Below, piece by piece: positions 31,384 to 42,748 of a stretch of DNA of 64,000 nucleotides. Both the position numbers and the translations under genes were made by a program. Under the pieces are notes generated by a model. The model was not told the DNA's origin and did no database searches. It saw only the letters and a list, made by a program, of their open reading frames with translations. This DNA comes from Lasiosphaeris hirsuta (Eukaryota > Ascomycota > Sordariomycetes > Sordariales > Lasiosphaeriaceae): the NCBI GenBank assembly GCA_030549175.1, contig JAUKUA010000004.1, positions 620,001-684,000 of the forward strand, given 5' to 3'. Numbering within the stretch: position 1 is the stretch's first letter; each line of letters opens with the position of its first letter.

Positions 31384-32190
31384 ATGGACTCGTCCAGCAC
31401 CCCGTTTCTCACCGCCAACAACAGCATGGACGAGCCGGGAGACTCGAGATACGAGGACGCAGAGCCAGATCCAGCTCCCAAGAGAGGCCGACCCAGCAGC
31501 CAACGACGCCATCTATCTACCACATTTCACGCCATCAGCTACCTCTTAGCAATTTGGGGTTTCGCTGCTCTTCTCCTGCAACTGACCCACCACTCCCTAC
31601 TCGCCAGCAGCCTGCCCCTCACCCGTCCTGCTCCAGATGTATACCGGCCCTCAACGCTCCCCGCCGGCCTCAACATCTGCGACTGCGGCTCCTCCATCCA
31701 AGAAGCACTCTCCCTCGGTTGTGTCTACGACATGCTCGCAACAGCCTGGCTCCCCCTTTCCTGCCGCGACGACGCCCTCACAGCGGAATTTGACCGCGCC
31801 GGCCCCGGCCCAGACGGCGCGTGGTCCTACTTCGCCGACGAAGAGGGGGCCATCCCCCTGACCATATCGGAGGTCGCGGCGCTTGGCGGGACGGGAAATA
31901 ACACATTCTGGGCGTCGCGTCAATGGCACGTAGTGCACTGCCTCTTTTACTGGCAGAAGTTGTGGCGCATGAGAAACACCGGGGCCATCATGGAGGAGCG
32001 CTTTGACAATATGGCGCATATCAGGCACTGTGGCACTTTGATTCTCAACCCACATCCGCCTGCGAGGGACAGGCTCGTCGAGGTGCCGGTCATGATGAAT
32101 TCGAGTATGGCGGCGCATGTGGCTGCTGGTAAAACGAGGGAGGGACACCACCCCGGGCATCCCCAAGCGGGCCGAGACCATGGGAACTAA
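31384..32190 (+). CDS. UstYa-like protein B with two HxxHC motifs
   Basis: Single open frame, 268 residues from ATG 31384. Polar N-terminus with KRGRPSSQRR, then one transmembrane helix at about 50-68 (AISYLLAIWGFAALLLQL). The lumenal part contains ICDCGSSIQEALSLGCVYD, WLPLSC, GPGPDGAWSYF, then WHVVHCLFYWQKLWRM (HVVHC, 182-186) and AHIRHC (HIRHC, 212-216). This is the divergent UstYa/DUF3328-like subfamily that has the CxCGxxxxEAxxxGCxYD block in place of the longer lumenal region of protein A. The pair of HxxHC motifs, 30 residues apart, matches the presumed metal-binding residues of UstYa. Same strand as gene A, 785 bp downstream. Most likely a second modifying enzyme of the same pathway. 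Confidence 0.78.
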   Translation: MDSSSTPFLTANNSMDEPGDSRYEDAEPDPAPKRGRPSSQRRHLSTTFHAISYLLAIWGFAALLLQLTHHSLLASSLPLTRPAPDVYRPSTLPAGLNICDCGSSIQEALSLGCVYDMLATAWLPLSCRDDALTAEFDRAGPGPDGAWSYFADEEGAIPLTISEVAALGGTGNNTFWASRQWHVVHCLFYWQKLWRMRNTGAIMEERFDNMAHIRHCGTLILNPHPPARDRLVEVPVMMNSSMAAHVAAGKTREGHHPGHPQAGRDHGN

Positions 32191-32693
32191 TATATTATAG
32201 CCTAGGTAGATCCCCCCTCACTACTACCCTTCTAGAATTTAACAGCGTACTCTGACACAGAACTTGAGTATGGGCGTGGCTTCCTGTCCATGGTAGTAGG
32301 CAGGCATGGAGAGACAAGCGTTTCGTCAAATTCCTTGGTTTTCTCAGTGACCCCCCTTCCCCCCCCCCCTCTCTGAACGCCCGAGTATCCTCCGAGCAAA
32401 TTGTCCTTCCATGGTCCATGAGTGACTTGACCGTCATCGGAAACCCGCTAACTGCGGCTTGGTAACCATGCCCCGTAAATTCGACATCGATCCAAACAGC
32501 TTTGTCGAGGTTGTTGTCCCTCTCTCGCACCACCACGTGGAGGTTAAACGGAGCATGGACAGAGAGGGCGTTTCCGACGAGAAGTATTGACTATTAATCA
32601 TGAAACCCTTGGTAATACCCATCAGCGCCGTAAGCCTATCCTCTCTGGGGGAAAGACGACAGTATATCCATCCGCGGAAGTCGACACTGCCAT
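32191..32693. other. intergenic with unexplained minus-strand coding-like stretch
   Basis: Minus-strand 32580-32390 translates to a coherent segment (FNLHVVVRERDNNLDKAVWI, then GYQAAVSGFPMTVKSLMDHG) without a start codon or obvious splice partner. Probably a gene fragment; family not recognised. Confidence 0.35.
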
Positions 32694-33320
32694 TTATGTA
32701 TGATATTCGTAATCCATCTCGAAAACGAACATGCTTGCGTGTAGCCTAGCTGCTAAACACGTGAGTATCTCCGTTGGCGTTTCTCCCGTCAGGGGCGCGA
32801 TGAAGCGGGACCGGCCGTTCAGGTCGCTGCCGAATTCGTAATTATCCGCTGTATAGTCCATGTCAGGGATGCTCGGGGTATCATCAAGAGCGGGCTCAGC
32901 TACGGTGTTGAAATCCATATTCAATCTGACAGCGCGGTCTTGGATCCTGGGTTTCGTGATATGGTAGAACTCGGACCATACTTACTGGCCACCCATAGTG
33001 CCAAGAGTCTTCAACTGTTCTGTAAGCCATGGTTTGATATGGGGGCGTGTACTAGTGCTACGGTTGACTCGCATATCCGGACCTAACGGAGAGGATAAGA
33101 TCGAAGCCGACGTCCTTTCCCCAGATTTCTTACGCCATCCTAGAAGACTTTGAAGAAAATAAACTGTCGGCGCTAAATAATAGCGCAGGCGAGGAGATTT
33201 AAAGTTGTTCAATCGCACACCTTTGAGGCGGCCAAAACCGGCAGACAACTTACAGAGAAACGATATTGGCTGACCTAACAAGACAAGGACGACTAGTTCG
33301 AGATATCTAGCCCTACACAT
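32694..33320 (-). CDS. unrecognised two-exon gene or gene fragment
   Basis: Exons about 32986-33320 and 32694-32925, intron 32926-32985 (60 bp, GTAAGT...CAG), frame kept. The product would be about 188 residues with RPHIKPWLTEQLKTLGTMGG before the junction and an acidic, Pro-containing tail after it (SIPDMDYTADNYEFGSDLNG, then GRSRFIAPLTGE). Acidic tails of this kind resemble C-termini of fungal transcription factors, but no DNA-binding domain is present. The 5' part is AT-rich with a poor reading frame, so this may be the surviving 3' end of a decayed regulator beside the peptide cluster. Confidence 0.35.
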
Positions 33321-33322
33321 GA

Positions 33323-34075
33323 TTCGTGTTTCATGCCGTGCATCCCGCCATCGAGAGGATCAGAGCGATACCCCAATCGAGCTTTGATATGCTCCGTACT
33401 TACACTTGTCCATCCCAATCCACCGCGGCGCACACGCCTGCACGTCCTCGCCCCCCGCCCCGACGGCCCGTTAGTTGTGTTGGCAGTACCTAGCAGCCCT
33501 GCCAGGCATTATTCCTTCCGGATTCTCGAATCACAACCGGATCCTACCACAACACACAGACTCGGAAACCAAAGGCAACATCAAAACCGACCTCGTCCAA
33601 GATTTGAATCCCCTGCGGGGTCTCTTTGGCACACGGGTGGCCAGCAGAGGATCGGAACTAGGCACCTCAGCTTACTTTGCGATAACTTCATGATCTACAG
33701 GTAGTATGTGGACATCTGCCAGAAGCAGTTATACAACTTCGAGTCTCAATCCAACCTCTAGTACAGCTAATTAAACATTGCCCCAGGCCCAGCCCGTAGC
33801 TTGTGAAAGTCTAGGTAGGTACATACTAATACATTACTCGTGTCATCTCTATGATGTTCAGTTCCCCATCCCGAGATCGAAGCAAATTCATGTCCGTTGA
33901 TCATGAGCCGTTGAAAGAAGCCACCGCCAAATCCCCAAAACCAAGCCTTCCATCTGGATATCGTACTCTTTTTTCCCATCATTACTGAAATCAGCGTGCC
34001 ATTACTAAACTCCTTGCTCTCCGCATTCACTCATCCCCTTCAATCCAATGTCATCATGAGCACTCGCTCACGTAT
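33323..34075. other. intergenic, no gene seen
   Basis: Short ORFs only. 33760-34040 is the 3' flank of the C2H2-protein gene. Confidence 0.5.
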
Positions 34076-37000
34076 TCAGAACCCCTCCTGCAACCCATGT
34101 CCGAACATGCCCCCGTGATGTGTTGGCGCGCCCCCCGCGCCTCCATCAAACGGGTGGTGATGGACCCACTCACCCGAGCCCCCAAACCCACCGTGATGCT
34201 CCTCCCCAATGTGATGCACCGGCATGGCTCCCTCAAACCCCGGCATGAAGACCATGTGGCCATGGCCATGCTGGTGCCCGTCGACAGTCTGCATCCCCTG
34301 TCCAGCGCCATGGTGAACCAGACCGTCGGGTCCCACCATCTGCACGCCCATCGCCGGCGTCCCGCGCATGTCACCGAGGCCGGCGTGGATGTCCTTGCTG
34401 GCGAGTAGCATCCCTCCGCCAACCCCGCCGCCCATCTTGCTTACGCCGCTGCAGCTGGGGCAGCTGTAGCTTTGGCACGGCGAGTGAGGCTGGCACGATA
34501 CTGCCATGTCTGGATCCGCATGCGGGTCGACCAGAGTCTGCGAGGAATCGCGATTCGCCGCCATGCTGTCACGCCGCCAGACCGACGTGACGGACGAGCG
34601 CGGGGTGGATGTCGAGCCCGAGAGATATGTCAACCGGTTGAGGGAAGAGGCGCCACTGCCACGGTAAGGGGCTGTGTTAGCTGTTGTAGAGGATGAGTGT
34701 CGTGGGGACGATGTGTTCTCGTGTTGCTGGTGTTGTTGCTGGATGGCTTCCAGCCCATATGGCTGCTGTTGGTGATCCGCTGGTGTCGGTTCAGGGCCGA
34801 GGTATGGCGAGGGCATCGGCCCGCCGCTTTGGGGTTGCGATATTGGTGGGTATTGAGGGGTTGGAGGGTGCTGTGGAGGGAGGCCAGGGCTAATCATTGT
34901 GTACTGTGGCCCGTAAGAAGGAGCCTGCGAGTATTCCCAGGCTTGGGGCTGGGCCGCATAGGTGGGCGTCGGGTTATGCACTGGGGTGTTCGACGGGAGG
35001 GTTGTCGGTAGCATAGACTGACTCGGGAGAACTGTGATGTTTCGTCTAGCAGGCAGAGTCCGGCCCTGTGGTTGGGGTGTTTTCGATTTCTGGCTCGGGA
35101 CAGGAAGTTGAGACGTCAAGCCCTCGGACCTCCTGGCCTTCTTGAGTGGGGGATTGTTCCGCCTCCCAACAGGTGCACTCCCGGTGGGGCCTTGATTGGA
35201 TGATCCGGGACTACCTTCGCGGGATATTCCTACGACGGCCCCGACTTCGCTCCCGGGAATAACTGTCGGTGTCAAGGCAGGCGAAGGTGGTAGGCCGGCC
35301 CAAGAGTCGTCTGCGACCAGCGTATTTCCTGGCAGGTCGGATTGCGAAGAGAACGAGGAGGTGCCGGTGAGCCTCAACTCCCAGTCCTGCACTATTGTCT
35401 CGATCCACGTTGATATCGACCTTGTGCTTCTGTCCAGTCCCTGGTGGATCTTGAGCTCCATGTCCGCAGATTGGCCGGTGCCTTCCAGGATATAGTGATA
35501 TTGGAGGTCAAGCAAATCTCGGAGCTTGCTCATGACCTTCTTAGACTCGGCTATGAAATCAAACACCTCCATCACGGGAACAAAAGCTGCATCGAGTTAG
35601 AGGGCTGCCATCGCCGACTAAAACATTCAAAATCAATAAACGGGAACCAAGCTTACCAGGATCAGGAACCTTTTTATCATTCGGGAAGAGGAGTCTCCAC
35701 AATGAGACCCAGTTGTCGATCTTGAGATTTTGGGCTCTTGCCTCGAGCGATTTGATGATCTTTTGCGTGATGCCGTCTTCCGGGTTTGCGCCACCCTGGT
35801 CGACTGTCACGTGGCACAACTGAGGCTGTCTCAAATGATCATCTACGTCATTCTTTGACTGAAACCCGTTAAAGCACCTAGGGCATTGGAAAGGGCCTGA
35901 ATTCCTCTGTAGGGGAGGGTGATGGGCGCGAATGTGCTTCCTGGAGAGAGTCCTGATATTAGCACCCCTCGAAATTCAAGGTAAGATATACTTACTTAAG
36001 CTGTGACATGTCGGCAAAAGAGTGAGTCGCACAAACGTGGTAGCTCCGCACGTTGAATCGGAGAGGGTTTCGTTTCCGATAGGGACAGCTGAAGTTGGAG
36101 CTGTTGCTAGCCTTCCCGGTGTATCGCTGAACTCCTAAAGCACTGTTCCCTTGGTCGTCGTCTCTCTCGTCTTGGTCGCCATAGCCATCATCGCCACCCT
36201 CATTTCCCCCATCAGCCTTCCGTTTGCCGTTGGAGCTTTGGTTGTTGGTGGGGGTGTTGTTCCCGGAGCCCTGCACGACACCGCCGTACGAGGGTGATGC
36301 CTGGCTGGACCCAACGCCCGCTTGCCTCAGCTTCCCTTCATCGGCGGCTGTCCAGAGCTCTTGAATGTATCGTGAGGTACAATCCGAAACCAACAGTGGG
36401 GCGGCACATTCGTCCACCTCCTTACCCCAGACATTCCTCAAAACCCAACTGGAGATCTCATTGACCACTCTTTCCTCCTCGACTCCGCCGGCTTCCAGTT
36501 CGCCCTCACAGTGGCCGTGGCTGGTGATATTGAAAGTGGGACAGCTGGTGGGTCCGGCTGCCGAAAGGGAATGGGATCGGTGTCTCGAGACAAGGGAGCG
36601 TCCCGGGGTTAGCCAGGCATCTGAGCCATGGCCGTGTCCTTGGACGTACTTGGCGGCGTCTCCTGGCGTGGGACGGTCCAGGGAAAGAGTACCGTCGATG
36701 TCGTAGCGAGTGCCGGCCCGAGACACGCGCGATGCCGGGCGGCTGCACTCAGATTGCGTGTTCACGCAGGTGGTGGAAGACAGGAGGGAATCAATCGAGT
36801 CGAGGGCGCGATGGCCCTTGCGGAAGGACTCGTCGCCGCTGTCGGGGGCCTTGATCGTCATCGTCTGCGGTGTCACGGCCTTGGCCGTCAGATCAAAGGG
36901 ATCCCGCAACAGGTGGTGAGTGGCCATGGGTGCAGCAGGGGTGTCGGGCAGGTCGTCCAGGATCGGGCTGTTGGGGGCAGTGGTACCGGCGAGGGAGGAC

Positions 37001-37218
37001 GCATCGACAGGTGTTGTGGCACCGGTATCTCTGTGTTGCTGCTTCGTAGCTGCATCGTCCCGTTCCCGTTCACGCTCCCGTTCCCGACCACGCGCCGTCA
37101 GGGCGATATTGCTACGACGGGGTCGAAGGGGAATCGAAATGGCGATGTCACTGCCCAGCTTGTGTGCGACGCGTGAGGGTACGGCAGGATACCTGCTTCC
37201 CCTGCTGGCGGCCTCCAT
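34076..37218 (-). CDS. fungal C2H2-type zinc-finger protein
   Basis: Three exons: 35996-37218, 35657-35940, 34076-35586; introns 35941-35995 (55 bp) and 35587-35656 (70 bp); 1005 residues. I start at ATG 37218 since the frame above it has no ATG. The N-terminal 370 residues are polar and low-complexity (including an Arg-Glu run). A fungal-specific zinc module follows: FSCPYRKRNPLRFN, CATHSFADMSQLKKHIRAHH, then FQCPRCFNGFQSKNDVDDH. The arrangement CPYRKR...H...CxxC...H is common in nuclear-looking Pezizomycotina proteins of unknown target. Next come KIIKSLEARAQNLKIDNWVS and VMEVFDFIAESKKVMSKLRD (helical), then a long Pro/Gln/Ser/His-rich tail. Likely a transcription regulator; the target is unknown. 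The 34-35 kb plus-strand ORFs are shadows of the tail. Confidence 0.85.
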
Positions 37219-37365
37219 GTTCTGGCGTCGCACACACTCGCGAACTGGCCGTCACAGAGGGGAAACCCGAGGGCAGACGTCTCGTCCCGGCAACCCGGCC
37301 CTGTGGACGGACAGGACGGGTGGACAGGCGGACACAAACAAAGAACAAAGACAAAGACAAAGGCA

Positions 37366-37400
37366 ATGAATGGTAATGGCAATGGCAATGGCAATGGCAG
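37366..37400. repeat. hexanucleotide repeat (AATGGC)n
   Basis: Four perfect and flanking imperfect AATGGC units about 150 bp upstream of the C2H2-protein start codon. Confidence 0.85.
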
Positions 37401-38352
37401 GTCGCGGTCCGCGGTTCGCAACCGCTCACTCAACTCGCGGTGAAAGCTGCAAAATTGCAAACCTGGAACCGCTGGCCTCGCAACGTAACCGCTTCGGCAA
37501 TAGCAATGCGAGGCGACGTGGGTATGGGGAGTCGAGGTACGGTTAATGGAATGGAATGGGATGGGTACGGGTATGGGTCGGTGGCCAGGAGCAAGGTGGC
37601 GAGCGATGAATTGGGCGGCGCGCCGGGGTGAGTTGGGAGCTTGGGAAAGGTGGTGCTTGAATTCCAACCTCAAATTGCCAAACGAGTCCAATTTTTCTGT
37701 TTCTTGTTGCAGTCGCGCGGGGGATGTGCTCTGGGGGTTTCTGGGAGACTGGGACCTGGACCTGGACACCGGGGCTGGGGCAGGGGCGGACGAGGGTCGA
37801 AAGCGGATGACGAAAGAGATCCAATCTCCAATCTCTTTTCTCGCGATCCTACGTCGCAGTCGGCAGAGCACCGTTCAGCGTTGGACGTTGAGCGCCTTTG
37901 AGTCTTGCATCTGTCTCCTTTCCAAGGTCGAGGGGTCGGTTCGCGCTATGCGCTACACGCTGCACGCTCGCTTCAGGCTTCTCCTGAACTGCTCCTCCTG
38001 GACGGTGCTCCTGGGCGACGTGTTTTAATTTCGATCATCCGAATCCAGCACCTGCAGATTCGTGGCGCCCCACCAACCAAGCACACGCGCCAACGTCGCT
38101 GCTGTTATTGGCTCAGGTCAGTTCTCCTGAGCCCTAGCTTCCCCTTGAGCACACAGGCCCGCTTCTCCTACGCCTTCCCAGAGCGGTTACTCCAGGTCCC
38201 GATTCGGCGGCTCGCCCAAGAATGCCAGAGGAACAACACCCGACAGGCCCAGCGGCTGCAATTCGAGGAAGGCAGGGTGTGCGCCTGGCGATTGTAGAGA
38301 GGCCGTTATATAAGGCCGAGGAAGCCATGTCTTAGCTCAAAACAACATCTGA

Positions 38353-38373
38353 GGACAACAACAACAACAACAC
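38353..38373. repeat. (ACA)n microsatellite
   Basis: Seven ACA units in intergenic DNA. Confidence 0.85.
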
Positions 38374-40346
38374 CGCTGACAGCAATTTAACGCAGTGACG
38401 GGCCGGCTTGCGGGCTAGGGAGTCGCAACTCGCAAAGAGTCGACTGCCAAGAGCCAGGAGAGCCGAGAAAACACGCGAATCGCGAATCTCTGTGGGGATG
38501 GAAACGGAGACGCTGATAAGGGTTAGGTCATCCACTTCAGGAGCACTCGGGCCAGCAACCTCGGAGACCGCTAGGCGGCATTTCGAAGACGCACAGAAGC
38601 AGTCGATACTCCTACCAGGTTATCGATATGCTAGATAAGGCACAGAAGAAACAACGGCCGGACCACCACACCTCCACATCAAAACACAAACCCCCCATTC
38701 TCTTCACATTTTCTCTTCATTCTCTGCTCATCACACGGCCAGAGCCCGTGGCACCCCAGACGTTCTGCATGCCTAGTGCACTAGACCGACGCAGTTTTCG
38801 TGTGCGGTTATGCCAGTCCGCCTTGCCATCGCCAGTCCCATCCGCGAGACGGGCCACGTCCTGCAGCTTGCGCCCCCGCAATTACACCCATCCGGAGTTA
38901 GTTGTGGGGTATGCCATGTTCCATAATTATTCTAGAAGGTCTCCGACGTTAGATCTGGGACATGAAGCTACTGCTGGATGTGCATACAGACCTCCTGCAG
39001 TGCGGATACAGGGTGCATCGCCAGCCAAACGGCATCCCCCACCCCTTGTTGACGACCGGGTCCTCGGCCAGCCCGTCGCCGTCGACGTTCGCCTGAAACG
39101 ACATGCGGGCGTCAGCCGACTCGTCGCCTATCTCGAAGGGAGACAGATACCATCGAAAGCCACCAGATGACGTGCGTGATAAGGGTCTCAATATTCCTCG
39201 CTTATCCGCTCGCGCACTGCCTTTGATTTCAATATTGTGCTTGTTATGAGCGCGAGAACGGGAAGACCCTACGTACGGAGCAGTGCCTTGCCCTCTAAGC
39301 CCCGACATCCTTATCGCGACTCTCACGGACAAGGCTTAATGTTAAAGGGGTCCAGATGTAACCTGCATACAGATTCGGACTTACCGATTTCTCCCCCACT
39401 CCATCCGGCGTGTATCATGGGTTCGATGACGATGTCAATCCTCTACTCATAGGATTAGGAGATAGACCTTGGCCAGAGCTACATGCTCTTGGCAAACTAC
39501 ATGCTCTTAGCGATCATTCTGGTCAGGGTATCTTCGCGCTTCTCACCTCAATGACGAATATCACTCAGGTGAAAAACAGGCCGGTAGCTAAGAGCTAGCA
39601 ACAAAAAGGAAAAGAAACATACAACACCAGGGATTCGCTGGTCGTCACCGACCCAACTACTAGTCTGGCCCTCACTGGCTTATCTATGGGAGAGCGGACG
39701 GGATCCCGAGTTTTCCAGTAGGTATGGTCGTATGTGCCTGCTCCCCACGCCGAAGGGGTTATACGCCTCCCGTCGTTGGTATGACTCGCCAGGGGTTCGG
39801 GGGGGGGGGGGAATTGGCCGCGTCGAACTTGTAGCTGCCCTGTGGATCTCGAAACTGTTGCTCTGTGTCAAAGATATACTGCGAAGCCGCCCTGCTTCCG
39901 TCCATATTGTAATGCCTCGGATGTAGATCCTCTCCCCTCCGTGCTGTGAGCCCAGGCTCTGATGGTGACTATGGTGATCATCCGCAGGTATGTTTCCGCC
40001 ATCCAGTTAGGCCGTTATTCACGGGTTATCAATGCTGGACTTTGGGGGGACTGGCATCCGAACCCATTGCCACTATGATGTACCGAGGTTGCCCGGATGC
40101 CTAACCCGCAGGTTTCAACACTGCCCAACAGTCGGCAGGAGAGCTAACTACTCGCAACGAGTTATTGGCTCCTGCCATCTGAAAATTGCCATCTGCAATT
40201 CCCTCCAAGTTCTTGCATTGAATTTGAACCTTCAAGGTTGAACCCAAACTCCAGTATGAATACCCCGATACCTAGCCAAGTGTGCTTGCAGATCTAATCA
40301 AAACACCCCTATCTAAACCGTCTCCCCGGACCACCCGCCCACCGCA

Positions 40347-42748
40347 TCACCTCCCGTCTCCGCTCTCCAGCCCACCCTCTTCAACACCAACCCTCCCACC
40401 ACCCCCTTGAGACCCGACCCCAGCATCCTCGCCATCCTCCGCCTCCCCGCCTCCCCCCCTCAGCCAAGTCAGCAACCTCCCAGCCCTCCCCATCGTCTCC
40501 CGACATACCTCCCAGCTTTCCAACGCCATCTGCATGAACCCAATCTGCAGAATACTCTTGACAAACCCGGCATGCGGTCGTAAATACTCATCCCTGCCGT
40601 CCCCGGCCCCGCTTGCCGTCGCCACGATTGACACCAGCGCAAATAACAGGACCCCAATGACGCCCCGCCACCGTGACAGCGGGATCCTCCACGTCGCGCC
40701 CAGCAGCGCCAGGGCGTCGGCGGGGCTACACACGGCGCTGAACGGCTGCCGGGTGCCGATGGCGCGGGCGTAGAGCGGGGCCGTGAGGCGGACAGCAGTG
40801 TAGAGGTAGTCTGGGTTGGGCGAAGGTCGGGGTGGTGGTGGCGGGTGGTTTTGCATCGGGGCGAGCTTAGGGCCGGTATGGGTTGAGGGAGCAGTGATGG
40901 TGTGGTTGTGGGTTCGGGGGTCCGCTACGGTAGAGGTTGTGGAGATGGACGAGGTGAAGTTTGGGTATTGCGGAAGGAGAGAGTGAGGCTTCGGTTCCAG
41001 TTCCGGCTCTAGTAGTTGAGGGGCAGGGAGTTTGTGAGTTTTGGATGCTGCTTTGGGGTGAGATGCCGTGTTTGGCCTTGGTGTTTTCGCTGCGGGCTTA
41101 GTAGGCTCCTCGGGCAGGCTCTTGGGAAGTTTGGAGATGCGGTCGTGGATCCACATTGCGGTCGATTGGAGCTTTTTGATCTCTTGAGCCGAAGGGTGGG
41201 GTCCAAGATTCAAAACAGTGGTTATGAGAAACCGCATGTCATCCAGGATCGAAGCGGTGGTTGGGTGGAGATCCATCGCGCCTATGCATGAGGAGAAGGT
41301 ATAAGGGCCGTATAGAAGAGGGGAGTTGAAGCGAGCCATGAAACTCTCGTGAGGGGCTTCGCGGTAGTCAAAGTCGAACCCAGGCCCTCTCTGGAGTATG
41401 GGGCTCTTCTCCAAAGACATTGCGATGACAGCGTCATCCCTTTGAGCTGTTAGTGACTTCAAGAAAGCAGGGTAGTACCGGAAGACCTACACAAGTGCTA
41501 CCTTGGTAACGAGAGCACCAACTCCCCTGTCACTAAACCCCCCGCGGAGTCGTACCATTTCTCGGAGACCTCGCAGATGAGCTTGAACGACCTCGGGTCC
41601 ACCAAAGAACCACTCGATTGAGACGAACTGCACAACACCGGCCAGAGCCTCATCACTTATCCACTTCTCTGACTGTAGATGCTTATTCAGAGTGCTAATG
41701 GCAGTACCCTTTAGCTTCATCGTGGATGTATCATCAATGTATTGTCTCTCGCCCAAGGATCTAGCGGAGATATACAACGACGTTTGGGCCAAGAGTGGCG
41801 ATTGGATACACCAAGGCACGTAATCTGTCACGAAGGGATTGTCGGGATCCGGGTCCCCGTCGAAGGAACCCTTGAAGTGGTGTAAGAGCTTGGCAACTGC
41901 ATTCAGGTCAGTACCGAAAACTCACGTGGCATCTGAGGTGAACTGACACGTATGAACTAGCATGGCGTTTTGCTTTGTTGCTTGGATAGGTAGATTCCCC
42001 ATACCATCGACGGGGCCAGCGAGGTGCCACAGCTGCTGAGGGGTTTGGTGGTACGTTGCTTTGGGGTTCAGTACGATAACAGAAGTTGGGGTGCTTGGCC
42101 GTCGATCTGATGCAGGTGACACTATCACAGGGAGGGTTGCCTGTGGTACTGTGTTGTAAGAAGGAGCGATCTGCGTCGAGTCGCTATTATGCGGGATCGT
42201 CTCCTCGATGGTTTCCCATGGTGAAGATTCATCATCATCGGAGTCATACACGGGGTACTCGGTTGTCATGTCAATACCGGACCACTTGACTACCAGTCCG
42301 GACCGCCGGCGCCGGCCTGCTCGGAGCGACCACGGAACCGGGGCCTTCCGAGTGTAAGTGGAGACACTAGGCACCGGGCGATTCGTGGTGCCCTGCGTCG
42401 GAAGGCTCACGACAAAAGTCGGGAGCTCCGGATTAGGTGGGCCGGCAACGCCACCGGCACCCTGGTTACGTTTACTGTGACCGCGTGTCAGCCATGAAGG
42501 CGGGTAGGGGTCGGGTGTGACATACTTGCGGGGTCCATATTCACAGACAGGTTCCGGAAAGCGGCGTTTGCAGTTGTTACACGGCTGGTCTTGATCACAC
42601 TACGGGGCCAGGCAGCGTTCTTTGGTCAGTACGATACCGATTTATTAGGGATTTGGCCTGGAACCTTTTGTTTCCTTCTTCGACACTCGGTGCATGACTT
42701 GGTCGACCTATTTGCCCGGGCTCGAGGCTGCACGGCGTCGGACGGCAT
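40347..42748 (-). CDS. Zn(II)2Cys6 transcription factor
   Basis: Five exons: 42665-42748, 42526-42599, 41948-42474, 41502-41896, 40347-41456; 729 residues. The binuclear cluster spans the first intron: CTECRRRKQK in exon 1, CDQDQPCNNCKRRFPEPVC in exon 2, spacing C-x2-C-x6-C-x5-C-x2-C-x8-C (Cys 19, 22, 29, 35, 38, 47). ATG 42748 gives a normal 18-residue lead. A polar linker follows, then the regulatory middle region (LLAQTSLYISARSL, FVSIEWFFGGPEVVQAHLRG, REMVRLRGGFSD), typical of fungal Zn2Cys6 proteins, and a C-terminal part with RWRGVIGVLLFALVSIVATA and a Gly-rich end. Introns are 65, 51, 51 and 45 bp. The third (41897-41947) needs a weak GTCAGT donor; without it the frame meets TGA at 41922-41924. 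Regulated pathway unknown. Confidence 0.82.

Larger units (their letters stand above)
37219..40346. other. 3.1-kb intergenic region with simple repeats
   Basis: Upstream of the C2H2 gene. Contains a hexamer array (AATGGC)n at 37366-37400, GGTA-type short repeats near 37560, an (ACA)n run at 38353-38373, a TATA-like TTATATAAGG near 38305, and a poly-G near 39799-39810. Long ORFs at 37098-37871 (minus) and 37546-38028 (plus) translate to low-complexity Pro/Arg/Trp-rich strings, not protein-like. No gene supported. Confidence 0.5.

Noticed and set aside
34097..35011. Plus-strand ORFs opposite the C2H2 gene tail
   Set aside because: Mirror images of the Pro/Gln/His-rich disordered tail on the minus strand.
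37098..37871. 257-codon minus-strand ORF upstream of the C2H2 gene
   Set aside because: Crosses simple repeats and gives Pro/Arg/Cys-rich low-complexity translation with no motif; no ATG-supported splice into the C2H2 gene.
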